DNA from: Calditrichota bacterium
Lineage (GTDB): Bacteria > Electryoneota > RPQS01
Length of the DNA: 64,000 bases
Assembly (NCBI GenBank): GCA_020637395.1
Contig: JACJWA010000001.1
Coordinates: 1,054,001 to 1,118,000 of the forward strand
Reading direction: 5' to 3'
Shown one piece after another: positions 32,049 through 42,400 of this stretch (position 1 is the first letter of the stretch; each line of letters opens with the position of its first letter). A program made the translations under genes and the position numbers. Below the pieces are notes generated by a model. That model did not search any database. It was not told the origin of the DNA and saw only the letters and a list, made by a program, of their open reading frames with translations.

Positions 32049-33343
32049 TCGAACGATATTCACGAGAACCAATGGCCTCGCTGTGGTCGGAGACCGCGCG
32101 CTACGATAGTTGGCTGCGTGTGGAATTGGCCGCGCTGCGGGCAAGGGTTGAGCGTGGCGAGGTACCTGCGGAAGCTGTTGAAGACGCAATTGAACGGGCG
32201 CGCTTCACACTCGATGAGATTCACGAAGTCGAAGCCGAAGTGCATCATGATGTTATTGCCTTCTTGACGGTCGTTGCTAGATATGTAGGGGACAGTTCTC
32301 GGTTCATTCATCTTGGCCTGACGTCTTCCGATGTCGTAGATACTGCCTTTGCGCTGCAGATCAAACAGGCCGTCGAACTGCTGCTGGAAGACCTCAGCGC
32401 AATCAGAATCGTGCTGAGGCGTCGCGCCATCGAGTTTCGCCGCACCCCGTGTGTGGGACGAACGCACGGCATTCATGCGGAGCCGACCGTATTCGGGCTG
32501 AAGTTTGCACTATGGGAAAACGAGTTCGCTCGGCATGAGACTCGAGTCAGGGAAATGCTCCCCCGAATTCTGGTTGGCAAGCTGTCTGGCGCTGTTGGGA
32601 ATTTTGGTCATACCGATCCCGAGCTAGAGGAGCTGGTCATGGCCAACCTTGGGTTGGGAGTGGCTCCGATTTCCACCCAGGTCGTGAGTCGAGATCTGCA
32701 TGCGGAGTTTCTCAACGTGCTCGCTGTGATCGCGGGGACGATTGAGAAAATCGCTGTGGAAGTGAGACACTTGCAGCGAACGGAGGTCTCGGAAGCTTTT
32801 GAGCCTTTTGGCAAGAAGCAAAAAGGATCATCGGCCATGCCGCACAAGCGAAATCCCATTCTGTGCGAACGACTGACTGGTATGGCGCGCATGATGCGAG
32901 GTTACGCGCTGGTTGGCATGGAAAATGTCGCGCTGTGGCATGAACGGGACATCTCGCATTCCTCTACCGAACGTGTCGTCTTCCCGGATGCTTGTATTTT
33001 GATGGACTACATGCTGCACCTTGTGCTGAAAGTTCTGGACGGCATGGAAGTGGACGAAGCACAGCTTAAACGAACAATCCATCAGACTCAAGGAGCCCTG
33101 GCTTCCGAGAAGGTGCTTCATGCTTTGATTGAAAAAGGCTGGCTGCGTGAGCAGGCTTACGCAACCGTGCAGCGTTCGGCTCGAGCCGCGATAACCGAAC
33201 GAAAGCCAATGGCCGATTTGCTAAAGGCGGACCCAGAAGTGACGAAGGTGCTTGACCCGCAACAGATTGATTCTCTGGTTACCCTCGAACCTGACTATAA
33301 CACGGCGGACTTTCTGTTGCGCCGGCTTGGTATTGTGGAATAA
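32045..33343 (+). CDS. purB: Adenylosuccinate lyase
   Basis: Releases fumarate from SAICAR and adenylosuccinate in purine synthesis. The fumarase/aspartase signature SSAMPHKRNP is near residue 263, and the substrate-binding HLGLTSSDVVDTA and GRTHGIHAEPT blocks are present. It is 432 residues. It begins the purine cluster purB-purC-(psd-pssA)-purS-purQ and overlaps the upstream protease gene by 4 nt. Confidence 0.96.
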   Translation: MIERYSREPMASLWSETARYDSWLRVELAALRARVERGEVPAEAVEDAIERARFTLDEIHEVEAEVHHDVIAFLTVVARYVGDSSRFIHLGLTSSDVVDTAFALQIKQAVELLLEDLSAIRIVLRRRAIEFRRTPCVGRTHGIHAEPTVFGLKFALWENEFARHETRVREMLPRILVGKLSGAVGNFGHTDPELEELVMANLGLGVAPISTQVVSRDLHAEFLNVLAVIAGTIEKIAVEVRHLQRTEVSEAFEPFGKKQKGSSAMPHKRNPILCERLTGMARMMRGYALVGMENVALWHERDISHSSTERVVFPDACILMDYMLHLVLKVLDGMEVDEAQLKRTIHQTQGALASEKVLHALIEKGWLREQAYATVQRSARAAITERKPMADLLKADPEVTKVLDPQQIDSLVTLEPDYNTADFLLRRLGIVE

Positions 33344-33355
33344 CTGAAGCGCACT

Positions 33356-34072
33356 ATGAACCTCGACAGACTGGAACTGATTGTTCAGGGAAGCTCAAAA
33401 AAGCTCTATAGCACGAATCGCCCCAGCTACGCGATTCTTGAGTTTACTGATGACGCGGGAAATCCGCGTGAGTCAAGAAAGACTTCGTTCTATGGCAAGG
33501 GTGAACTCAACTGCGGCGTATCGAGCTTCCTGTTTCAGTATTTGGAAAACTACCATGTACCGACGCACTTTGTGGAACGCCAGTCGCCGACCGAAGTCGC
33601 GGTGCGTAAAGTGGATATGTTTGATATCAAGGCGATTGTCTATAATGTCGCGACCGGTGAGTTTGCCCGCAGATTTAGACTGGACGACGGCAGGCCGTTG
33701 GACTACCCTGTGGTTGAGTACTTTCTGAAAGATCCCTCTCTCAACAATCCCATGGTCAATGAAAGCCATGCCGTTGCGTTGGGGTACGGACGATCGGAAG
33801 ACCTGCGAACGATGCAGCGAATCGCGACAAAGACCAATGCCGTGCTGAAATCCTTGTTTGAGCGGCGAGGACTTCTGCTTGTCGAGTTTGAACTTGAGTT
33901 TGGCGATGCGGGTGATCATCTGTGTATTGGAGATGAGCTCACTGCTGACACATTTCGAGTTTGGGATAGAAAAACGAACCGAAAGCTGGACAGGGATCGC
34001 GCACTCCAGGATCCCGGTGGTGTTGAACGCGCCTATCGCGAACTCTATGAGCGATTGACCAGTGCGGTATAG
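33356..34072 (+). CDS. purC: Phosphoribosylaminoimidazole-succinocarboxamide (SAICAR) synthase
   Basis: Couples aspartate to CAIR with ATP, the step just before PurB. It is 238 residues, the usual bacterial length. Recognisable segments are GSSKKLYST at the N-terminus, VRKVDMFDIKAIVYNVATG, the acceptor loop YFLKDPSLNNPMV, and the catalytic-site strand LVEFELEFG followed by LCIGDELTADTFRVWD. It starts 12 nt after purB. Confidence 0.95.
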   Translation: MNLDRLELIVQGSSKKLYSTNRPSYAILEFTDDAGNPRESRKTSFYGKGELNCGVSSFLFQYLENYHVPTHFVERQSPTEVAVRKVDMFDIKAIVYNVATGEFARRFRLDDGRPLDYPVVEYFLKDPSLNNPMVNESHAVALGYGRSEDLRTMQRIATKTNAVLKSLFERRGLLLVEFELEFGDAGDHLCIGDELTADTFRVWDRKTNRKLDRDRALQDPGGVERAYRELYERLTSAV

Positions 34073-34081
34073 GACCATATC

Positions 34082-34723
34082 ATGAATTTTGCAAGAGAGG
34101 CGTGGCCTCTCGTTCTGCCTCCGTTGCTCATTGGTATTGTGTTGCTTGGTCTAAATGCCTGGCTTCACTTTAGTGCCCTGTTGCCGATCGGCGCGTTCTT
34201 CAGTCTGCTTGCCATAGCAATCCTGCTCTTTTTTAGGGACCCTGACCGCGTGCCTCCCGCGGATGCGAACGCTGTGCTTGCTCCGGCGGACGGGGTTGTC
34301 GTGGAAACCAGAGTACTCGATGACGGACGGAAGTTTGTTGCAATCTTCCTTTCAGTCTTCAATGTTCACGTGAATCGCTCGCCTTATGAGGGAGAAATTG
34401 AAAACGTGATACAGAAGGAAGGAACCTACAGGCACGCGAATTCCCGCGAGGGTGCCGCAGGGAATGCACGAGTTGACGTCAAACTTGGCACGATTCACGG
34501 CACAATACGGTTCATTCAAGTTTCCGGCCTGGTGGCTCGAAAAATCTCTTGTCGAGTTCGCAAAGGGGACCACTTAACTGCTGGCGAGCGATTCGGATTG
34601 ATTTACTTTGGGTCGCGGATGGAAGTGGAACTTCCCCCGTCCGCCACAATTGCTGTGAAAGTCAAAGACAAGGCTGTGGCGGGTGAAACCATCATCGCCA
34701 ATTTTCAAAAGGAAACCAGTTGA
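34082..34723 (+). CDS. psd: Phosphatidylserine decarboxylase, short form
   Basis: Converts phosphatidylserine to phosphatidylethanolamine by a pyruvoyl group made through self-cleavage. The protein is 213 residues, the short class found in many FCB and other bacteria. It has two N-terminal membrane helices (about 10-30 and 33-52), LAPADGVV (67-74), FNVHVNRSPYEG (93-104), and the cleavage site FGSRMEV with Gly177-Ser178, so the Ser becomes the pyruvoyl end of the alpha chain. It overlaps pssA by 4 nt; both lie inside the purine cluster. Confidence 0.92.
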   Translation: MNFAREAWPLVLPPLLIGIVLLGLNAWLHFSALLPIGAFFSLLAIAILLFFRDPDRVPPADANAVLAPADGVVVETRVLDDGRKFVAIFLSVFNVHVNRSPYEGEIENVIQKEGTYRHANSREGAAGNARVDVKLGTIHGTIRFIQVSGLVARKISCRVRKGDHLTAGERFGLIYFGSRMEVELPPSATIAVKVKDKAVAGETIIANFQKETS

Positions 34724-35457
34724 GAAATCTGGCCAATATTCTGACCGGCATGAACCTCGTTTGCGGGTTCGCGGCAATCCTGCTCGCCATGGACGGCCAT
34801 ATGGTCTTGTCCGCTTGGCTGATCATGCTGGCGGTAACGCTGGACGCATTTGATGGCAAGGCCGCCCGTTTCTTCGGTGTCTCATCACCGCTCGGCTTGC
34901 AGTTTGACTCCATGGCGGATGTCGTCTCGATGGGGGTGGCACCTTCAGTCTTGTGCTACGCTGCGGCATTTCAAGATGAATCTATCCTTGGAATGGTCGT
35001 GTGTACGATTCCCGTCCTCGCGGCGGCGTTCCGTCTGGCGCGCTTCAATGTGCTCACCTCTCGCGTGTCCGGCCTGTATGAGGGGCTGACTTCGCCGCTG
35101 CATGCCGGCCTTGTTGCCACGTTTGTGATCATGAACATCCACCTCTGGGGAGAAATTGCGAGCGCCGAGGTCTTGGCCGGACTGCTGATCGCGACATCCC
35201 TGTTGATGGTGGGCCGTTTGCCGATCGGTGGGTTGCCGCGTTTCACGTTCAGGGAACATGGAAGGAATATGATTCGACTAGTCGCACTCGCGCTATTTAT
35301 TCTTGCAGCCATGTTCGATCCGCCGCTCCTATCGTTTCCGATCATGCTTTTGCTTGTGTTGTCCGCCATTGTCGCAGGACAATTGCAGGCGCGACGCAAG
35401 TCTGAAGAAGACGACGATCTGCCGGAACCACTTACTTCAATAGGAAAGAACTCGTGA
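34720..35457 (+). CDS. pssA: CDP-diacylglycerol-serine O-phosphatidyltransferase
   Basis: An integral membrane enzyme that makes phosphatidylserine from CDP-diacylglycerol and serine. The CDP-alcohol phosphatidyltransferase motif is complete: DGKAAR, eight residues, G, three residues, D, three residues, D (near 46-68). It is 245 residues with about eight helices. The TTG start at 34720 sits over the psd stop. The product is used by psd directly upstream; the substrate comes from cdsA at 17139. Confidence 0.93.
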   Translation: MRNLANILTGMNLVCGFAAILLAMDGHMVLSAWLIMLAVTLDAFDGKAARFFGVSSPLGLQFDSMADVVSMGVAPSVLCYAAAFQDESILGMVVCTIPVLAAAFRLARFNVLTSRVSGLYEGLTSPLHAGLVATFVIMNIHLWGEIASAEVLAGLLIATSLLMVGRLPIGGLPRFTFREHGRNMIRLVALALFILAAMFDPPLLSFPIMLLLVLSAIVAGQLQARRKSEEDDDLPEPLTSIGKNS

Positions 35458-35693
35458 AAGCTGTTGTCACAGTGGAATTGAAAGAAGGGGTTCTGGATCC
35501 TCAAGGACAGGCGATCCAACAGCTCCTTGCACAGCGAGGGTACAGCGGAATTGATGAAGTCCGCGTCGGGAAGAGAATTGAGTTCAGTCTGGCTACGCTG
35601 GATGGGTCGCGGGCCGAAACCATGCTTTCCGAGATAGCGGACAAACTGCTGGCCAATCCGGTGATCGAACGATTTCACATTGATCTCAAATGA
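35454..35693 (+). CDS. purS: Phosphoribosylformylglycinamidine synthase subunit PurS
   Basis: The 79-residue small subunit that bridges PurL and PurQ in the three-part FGAM synthase. Its opening KAVVTVELKEGVLDPQGQAI and the GRKIE-like strand VRVGKRIEFSL are typical. The GTG at 35454 overlaps pssA by 4 nt, and its stop overlaps purQ by 4 nt. purL is not in the window. Confidence 0.94.
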   Translation: MKAVVTVELKEGVLDPQGQAIQQLLAQRGYSGIDEVRVGKRIEFSLATLDGSRAETMLSEIADKLLANPVIERFHIDLK

Positions 35694-36406
35694 GCATCGC
35701 AGTTGTCACTTTCCCAGGCTCCAACTGCGATCGAGACTGCGTTCACGCGCTAAGGAATGTGGTCGGAGCTTCTGTGCGCGAAGTTTTTCACAAGGAAACT
35801 GACCTGCACAACTGCACTGGCGTGCTTCTGCCGGGCGGGTTCTCCTACGGAGATTATCTGCGAGCGGGCGCGCTTGCAAAAATGTCTCCGATTATGCCTG
35901 CGATCAAACGATTTGCAGAACAGGGTGGACCTGTGATGGGCATTTGCAACGGGTTCCAAATTCTTTGCGAAACGGGATTGCTTCCCGGCGCGCTGATGCT
36001 GAACAAGAATCTGAGGTTCATCTCGCGATCTGTCGGAATGCGCGTCGAAAACTCGGATACGGTCTTTACGAAACACCTTTGGCAGGGTCAGATCGTGCGA
36101 ATGCCCATTGCGCACGCTGAAGGAAACTACACGGCAGATCCCGAGACAATTAGGCAACTCGAGGAAAGACAGCAAGTCGTGTTTCGGTATGTTGATCCGG
36201 TTCGGCACGACGCCCCGAATGGAAATCCAAACGGCAGCACCAATGCCATAGCCGGAATCGTGAATGCTTCTGGAAACGTGCTGGGCCTCATGCCGCACCC
36301 GGATCGCGCTGCGGAAAACATCATTGGCTCTGCTGACGGTTTTCCTATCTTTCTTGCTTTTGCCGAAGCAGCACAGTCTGCTACTCGCGTCGAACACTCT
36401 TTCTAA
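35690..36406 (+). CDS. purQ: Phosphoribosylformylglycinamidine synthase subunit PurQ (glutaminase)
   Basis: A class I glutamine amidotransferase of 238 residues that supplies ammonia to PurL for FGAM formation. The nucleophile is the cysteine in GICNGFQIL, and the His-Glu pair is in MPHPDRAAEN. The N-terminus VTFPGSNCDRDC is specific to PurQ. purS directly upstream confirms the assignment. It ends 4 nt before tatA. Confidence 0.96.
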   Translation: MSIAVVTFPGSNCDRDCVHALRNVVGASVREVFHKETDLHNCTGVLLPGGFSYGDYLRAGALAKMSPIMPAIKRFAEQGGPVMGICNGFQILCETGLLPGALMLNKNLRFISRSVGMRVENSDTVFTKHLWQGQIVRMPIAHAEGNYTADPETIRQLEERQQVVFRYVDPVRHDAPNGNPNGSTNAIAGIVNASGNVLGLMPHPDRAAENIIGSADGFPIFLAFAEAAQSATRVEHSF

Positions 36407-36410
36407 CCGC

Positions 36411-36671
36411 ATGAATCTGGGAATCGGAGAAATCGCACTTGTCGTGCTCGTTATCCTGCTGCTGTTTGGCGGAAAGCGGATGCCCGAGACCGCGCGCCAG
36501 CTCGGCAGGGGAATCTCTGAACTCAGACGTTCTTACCTTGAAGCCAAACGCGATCTGACATCCTCGCTTTCTGATCCGCTTGAAAGCACTGCAGACAGGA
36601 ACTCCCCGAGAAATGCACCCCCGCATTCCCAGCCCCGCGATTCTTCGACAGACTCCCAGCAAGCTTCCTGA
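36411..36671 (+). CDS. tatA: Sec-independent translocase component TatA
   Basis: An 86-residue single-pass protein that forms the twin-arginine export pore. The family pattern is clear: GIGEIALVVLVILLLFG (residues 4-20) as transmembrane helix, the FGGKRMPETARQLG hinge and amphipathic helix, then a polar Ser/Asp-rich tail. The ATG at 36411 is set by this pattern. tatB and tatC are not in the window. The last 59 bases overlap gatA in another frame. Confidence 0.9.
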   Translation: MNLGIGEIALVVLVILLLFGGKRMPETARQLGRGISELRRSYLEAKRDLTSSLSDPLESTADRNSPRNAPPHSQPRDSSTDSQQAS

Positions 36672-38037
36672 AGCTGTTGAGGCGGCGCTTGCTTGCGCGC
36701 GCGAGCACGAGGACCTTGGTGCTTACCTAACTCTTCTGGAAGAAAGGGCGCGGGAGCAGGCAGCTCAGGTTGTTGCTCGCGTGAATGCAGGCGAGCGGTT
36801 GCCGCTTGCCGGTTATCTCGTGGCCGTCAAAGACAACATCGCGATCAAAGATGTTCCTCTGACCTGCGGATCAAAGATTCTTGACCATCATCCCTCGGTC
36901 TTCACGGCCACAGCGGTTGAGCGCCTCGAACGCGCCGGTGCCGTCATTATCGGAAAGACGAATCTGGATGAGTTTGCGATGGGTTCTTCGACGGAGAACT
37001 CCGCGCTAAAACAGACTCTGCACCCTAGGGACATTTCCCGTGTACCGGGGGGGTCTTCCGGCGGAAGCGCCGTGGCGCTGGCGATCGGCTCCTGTCACGC
37101 CGCGCTCGGCAGCGAAACCGGCGGTAGCGTTCGACAACCGGCCGCGTTCTGTGGAGTCTGCGGACTAAAGCCGACGTACGGAAGAATCTCCCGCTACGGA
37201 CTGGTTGCGTTTGGGTCATCGCTCGACCAGATTGCGCCGTTTGCTTCTACTTGCGAAGAACTGTATCCGGTTCTGTGTGCCATGAGTGGCGCTGATCCGC
37301 GCGATGCCACGTCCGCGAGTGCGCCGGTGCCTTCTTCCCAGAAGCTTACGGAACCTGATCGCAAGCTGCGGATTGGTGTGCTTCGAGACTATCTGGAGCA
37401 CGAATCCCTTGCTCCTGACATCGCGAGCGCAAGCCGTGACGCGATTGAAAGATTGCGAAGTGATGGACATGAGTTGATTGATCTGCACCTGCCTGTGTTG
37501 TCGTACTCGATTCCGGTCTACTACATCGTCGCCACGGCAGAAGCAAGTTCCAATCTCGCTCGGTTTGACGGCGTGAGATATGGCTTCAGACATCCGGAAG
37601 CGGACGAGCTTTCGCAGGTGTATGATCTGTCGCGCGGCGGTGGATTCGGTCCTGAGGTTCGCCGCAGAATCATGATGGGTACCTACGTTTTGTCCGCCGG
37701 GTATTATGATGCATACTACAATACCGCGCTGAAAGTCAGGCGTGTCATTGCGGATGCTCTGCTGGACGCCCTTTCAAGAGTGGATGTTATTCTGACTCCG
37801 ACCACCCCCAGCACGGCGTTCAAGATCGGTGAAAAGGTGGACGACCCTGTCGCAATGTATCTGTCTGATGTGTTTACCGTTCCCGCTAACTTGGCGGGAG
37901 TCCCCGCGCTCTCTGTGCCGTGGTCTGATGATTCGAATGGCCTTCCGATCGGGTTACAGCTCATTGGAAAGAGTTTTGAGGAAGAGTTCTTGCTTCGTTC
38001 AGGAATGATTCTCGAAAGGCTCCGGCCAACGACGTGA
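36613..38037 (+). CDS. gatA: Aspartyl/glutamyl-tRNA amidotransferase subunit A
   Basis: The amidase subunit that releases ammonia from glutamine to convert Glu-tRNA-Gln or Asp-tRNA-Asn to the amide form. The catalytic triad is Lys73 (AVKDNI), cis-Ser148 (PGGSSGGS) and nucleophile Ser172 (ETGGSVRQPA); the spacings equal those known for GatA. It is 474 residues from the ATG at 36613. No in-frame start exists between the tatA stop and the conserved region, so a 59-nt overlap with tatA appears real. gatB follows with a 4-nt overlap; gatC is not present. Confidence 0.94.
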   Translation: MHPRIPSPAILRQTPSKLPEAVEAALACAREHEDLGAYLTLLEERAREQAAQVVARVNAGERLPLAGYLVAVKDNIAIKDVPLTCGSKILDHHPSVFTATAVERLERAGAVIIGKTNLDEFAMGSSTENSALKQTLHPRDISRVPGGSSGGSAVALAIGSCHAALGSETGGSVRQPAAFCGVCGLKPTYGRISRYGLVAFGSSLDQIAPFASTCEELYPVLCAMSGADPRDATSASAPVPSSQKLTEPDRKLRIGVLRDYLEHESLAPDIASASRDAIERLRSDGHELIDLHLPVLSYSIPVYYIVATAEASSNLARFDGVRYGFRHPEADELSQVYDLSRGGGFGPEVRRRIMMGTYVLSAGYYDAYYNTALKVRRVIADALLDALSRVDVILTPTTPSTAFKIGEKVDDPVAMYLSDVFTVPANLAGVPALSVPWSDDSNGLPIGLQLIGKSFEEEFLLRSGMILERLRPTT

Positions 38038-39473
38038 ACACCAACTATGAACTGATCGCGGGACTCGAAATCCATGCGCAGCTTTCTACGAGCACAAAGG
38101 CTTTTTGCAGGTGCCCGAATCGCTACGGAGCTGAACCAAACACGCTGGTTTGTCCGGTCTGTCTGGGTGCCCCCGGCGCCTTGCCGGTTCTAAGCAAAGA
38201 GGTTGTGAAGCAGGCCACTAAACTGGCGCTGGCCATCGGGGCAGAGATTCACCTGCATTCAAGGTTCGATCGAAAGAACTACTTCTACCCAGATCTACCT
38301 AAGGGCTACCAGATCTCGCAGTTCAATCACCCGTTTGCAACGGGAGGTGAACTTCATATCGCTGTTGGAACTTCCGTTCGTCCGATCCGAATCACCCGGG
38401 CGCATATAGAGGAAGACGCCGGGAAGTCCATGCATCTTGCGGACGGTTCGACTGTTGTAGACATGAATCGCTGCGGCGTCCCGCTGATCGAGATTGTCTC
38501 TGAACCTGATTTTCGGGAACCCGAGGAAGCCGGTGCCTATCTCACTTCTATGCGCGAGCTGCTGAGATTCATCGGAGTCTGCGACGGAAACATGGAAGAG
38601 GGATCCCTTCGCTGTGATGCAAATGTCTCAGTTAGGCTGCGAGGTGAATCAGAATTGCGTGAGCGGACCGAGATGAAGAATCTGAATTCGATTCGTAGCG
38701 TTGAGCGTGCGATACGTGCCGAAATGCAGCGGCAGATTCAAGCCTATGAGTCCGGAGGCGAGATTAGTCGCCAGACCCTTCAGTGGGATGATCAGTCCGG
38801 GAAACTAACGCCGATGCGTGCGAAAGAGGGCTCAAACGACTATCGCTACTTTCCGGAGCCGGACTTGCCCTGGCTGGAGATAACGGAGGCCGACATTGAT
38901 TGTGAAAGAGAACTTTTGCCTACGCTCCCGGCGGCCCGGCGCAAGCGCTACCGCGAGGAGTACGGACTTCACGAAGAAGCCGTGTACCTTCTTGCCTCTG
39001 ATCGTGCAATTAGTGACTACTTCGAGACTCTTCTTGTGGATGGCAGAGCTCCCGCGATTGCAGCGGCTTGGGTTCAAGGCGACGTCCAGCGGATTTTAAA
39101 CGAGAACGCTTGGGACTTCACAGAGTTCCCCGTTTCCGCAGCGCGTCTCGGCGGTGTGATTGATGCCGTAGAGCAAGGGAGAATCAGCAGAAATGCCGGA
39201 CGCGACCTGCTGCGGCGCATGATGACGGATACCAGAAGTGCGGACGAGATGATTTCCGCTGAAGGGATGGAGCAGTTGTCCGATGCAACCGCGCTTCGCG
39301 GCATTGTCAGAGAACTTCTCGAACGATTCCCTTCTGAACTCGCCAAGTATCGCGAGGGTAAGACGAAAATGATCGGCTTCTTCATGGGTCAGATCATGCA
39401 GGCCACGAAAGGACAGGCGGACCCGAACTCTTCCCGGGAGATCCTGATGAATGAACTTGATCACTCGAACTAA
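38034..39473 (+). CDS. gatB: Aspartyl/glutamyl-tRNA amidotransferase subunit B
   Basis: The kinase and tRNA-binding subunit of GatCAB. It has the N-terminal GLEIHAQLST, a zinc site of Cys25, Cys27, Cys40 and Cys43 (CRCP then CPVC), RFDRKNYFYPDLPKGYQISQ, and GVPLIEIVSEPD, with the C-terminal YqeY-like domain ending in KGQADPN. It is 479 residues. The GTG at 38034 overlaps gatA by 4 nt. It ends 7 nt before smc. Confidence 0.97.
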   Translation: MNTNYELIAGLEIHAQLSTSTKAFCRCPNRYGAEPNTLVCPVCLGAPGALPVLSKEVVKQATKLALAIGAEIHLHSRFDRKNYFYPDLPKGYQISQFNHPFATGGELHIAVGTSVRPIRITRAHIEEDAGKSMHLADGSTVVDMNRCGVPLIEIVSEPDFREPEEAGAYLTSMRELLRFIGVCDGNMEEGSLRCDANVSVRLRGESELRERTEMKNLNSIRSVERAIRAEMQRQIQAYESGGEISRQTLQWDDQSGKLTPMRAKEGSNDYRYFPEPDLPWLEITEADIDCERELLPTLPAARRKRYREEYGLHEEAVYLLASDRAISDYFETLLVDGRAPAIAAAWVQGDVQRILNENAWDFTEFPVSAARLGGVIDAVEQGRISRNAGRDLLRRMMTDTRSADEMISAEGMEQLSDATALRGIVRELLERFPSELAKYREGKTKMIGFFMGQIMQATKGQADPNSSREILMNELDHSN

Positions 39474-39480
39474 AGGTTAG

Positions 39481-42400
39481 ATGCAGTTAATCTCACTTCA
39501 TATCTCAGGATTCAAATCGTTCGCGGTTGAAACAAATATTCAGTTTGCAACCGGCGTCACTGGCGTGGTTGGCCCGAATGGATGTGGCAAGTCCAATGTC
39601 GTGGACGCGCTGCGTTGGGTCCTCGGAGAGCAGCGTTCCTCGGTCCTGCGCGGCGAGCGCATGGAGAATGTGATCTTCAACGGCACCGTTCGGCGAAAAC
39701 CGCTGAACATGGCGGAAGTTCGCGTCAAATTCGACAACTCGTCTGGTCGCATTAACTTGCCATATTCCGAGATCGAGATCGCGCGCAAACTGCACCGAGA
39801 TGGAACCTCTGAGTATCTGATCAACGGCAACGTATGTCGTCTGCGCGACATCACGGACATGCTTCAGGATAGCGGACTGGGGCCCAATGCCTACACGATT
39901 CTCGAGCTGAAAATGATCGAGGACATTCTGCGCGAAGAGGGTGAGGGCCGCCGTCAGCTCTTTGAAGAGGCCTCCGGTATTGCCAAGTACAAGATGCGTC
40001 GCAGACAGGCGCTGGCAAAGCTTGGACAGACTGAAGAGGATCTGCTTCGCCTTGCGGACATCATATCTGAAGTGGAACGGCAAGTCGCATCTCTGAAGCG
40101 TCAGGTCAGCAAGGCCAAACGCTACCAGGAGCTTTCCGCGGAGCTGAAGCAAGCGGAAACTGCTTTTGTCGTGACTGAGTTTTATCGCATCGTGGATGAG
40201 CTGACCCCAATGCAGCAAGCGCTGGCTGAAGCGTCAGGCAAGGCGGAGGAAAGTACCGCGAGTTTGCGAAACTTGGAATCTCAAGTTGAGAGACTGCGTT
40301 CCGATCAGGTGGATAGTGATCAGCAGCTTGGCGATCTTCGCAAGCTGCTGCAAGAAACCGTTGCGTCCATCTCAATGCTGGAAGCGGAGAAGGCCGGGGC
40401 GGAGGCGCGACTAATTGCGGCAAGAGAATCTCTTGAGCGAGCGCAGCGCCAGACCATTCTTGCCCGAGACAAGTTGCAAGCAGTTGAAGCACGGAAGATG
40501 GGCTTGACCGAAGACTTTCGAGCAATTGAGGCCGAGACAGAAGTTGCAACGAAAGCTAAGACTGAGCACTCCTTACGCTTCGAAGCCAGCCAGGCCGCTC
40601 TGAAGGACAATGAAGCTGCGTACAAGGAGAAAGACGGACAACTTGCTGCTCTGAACAGATCGCAGTCTGAACTGGAGTCCAATCGAGCAAAACATCTGGA
40701 GAGCATTGCCCGCCAGAAAGGACGGCGTGAATCCGCCAGTCACTCGCTTGAACAAGTGAAAACTGAGCGGCAAGAGCTTGGGCGCCTTGCCACTAATGCA
40801 AAACAAGAGCTCGAAGCCGCGACGGGCCGACTTGAAGCGGCATCCAGACAGCTAGAGGCAGCAGAAAACGAAGGTCCTGCACTCAGAGACAAGCTTGCAG
40901 AGCTGCAGCAGAAACTTCAGGAGCTTGAGAGAATCGAGCATGCCGCGAATTCGCACATACAATTGCTGAAGACTCTTGAGCAGCGCGGCCCAAGGGCATC
41001 AAGCGCTATCAAGGTCGCCAGAGAGGCTTTGCACGGCACAAGCTTGGTTGCTGATCATGCGTTGGTTGAGCCCAAGTACCGAAAGGCTCTTCACGTAGCA
41101 CTGGGACAATCGGCCTATCACTTGATCATAAGCGACGCGGACGAATTGCGAAAGGCTGTGGTTGCGTTGTCCAGCAGGGAAGAAGGGCGATGCGGTTTCC
41201 TACTGACTGACAAGCGCCCGGCGGCGGCGGATTTCCCGCCGCTCCCTGAAAGCGCACTCGGATGGGCAAAAGACTTTGTGCAGTTTGACAAGAATGCAGA
41301 ATCTCTTACACAGGTGCTCAGTCGCTGCTTGATCTCCGAGACGTTCGATGAGGCACTCAAGCTTCGTGATTATCTCGCAGAGCACCATGCACGAGTCGTG
41401 ACGCTTGAAGGTGAATGGCTGGACTGGACAGGTGCATGTTCGGCAGGACCAGAAGCTTCGGAAGCGGTGAGTGATCTCGGATTGGCGCTGCAAATTGAAA
41501 ACCTGCAGGTGACCGTTGCTACGGCGCGCGCAGACCATGAAACCGCTCTTGAGGTCTTCGCTGAGTGCGATCGTGAGATTGAGACATGGAAACAAAAGGT
41601 GAAGACGGCCTCCCATGACGTTGCCGCAAGACGTGGAGAACGTGAGGCAAAGCTTGCAGAATCGCTGAAGACGGAAACTCTTATGCATTCTCTTGCACAG
41701 CGCGAAGAGGCGGCACTGTCTTTGATCGCAGAAAGCGAGGAAGCGGAAAGAAGACTTAGAGAAGACGTTGATCGCCTGCTATCCGCCATCGACGAAAGCA
41801 GGTCGGAAATCAACGGAATTCAGAAACAGATTGAGGCGCTCTCCGAACGAGTATGGCAGGCGCGACAAGAGAATGCTTCGACTCGCGACAAATATCATGA
41901 GAGCGCGCGCGCCTTGGATGCCGTGCTGCACAGGCGCGAGTTGCTGAGCGCGGAGGCCGCGCGGCTTGCCGCCACAGAGTCCGAGCAGCAAGAGTCTATC
42001 AAATCCAATACTGAGCAGGGTGAAACTTCGGCGAATGTGATCCGCGCCACGGAAACGATGCTGCAGGAGACCGCGCAGAGGTTGGGCCAGCTTTTTAGGA
42101 CCAGAGACGAAAGATACCGCGCGGTTGATGATGCGCAGCGACTGAAGGATGCTGCGCGTGGCGAAACCAGCGCGATGGAAGAACAACTGAAACGTCTTCG
42201 CGAAAGCCGCGAAATGGCCGAAGGCAGCTTGAAGAAGCTTGAGCTGGCCATCGCGAAGCACGAAGGGGAGCTTGAGTCATTGGCCGCGCAGGCCAAGTCT
42301 CACTTTGAACTTGAGCTTGGTCGAAGTACTCCGCCGACAAACCTCAACGAGCTTCGCGGCCTGGATGTATCGCAGGAGATGATCTCTGAAATCCGTCGAA

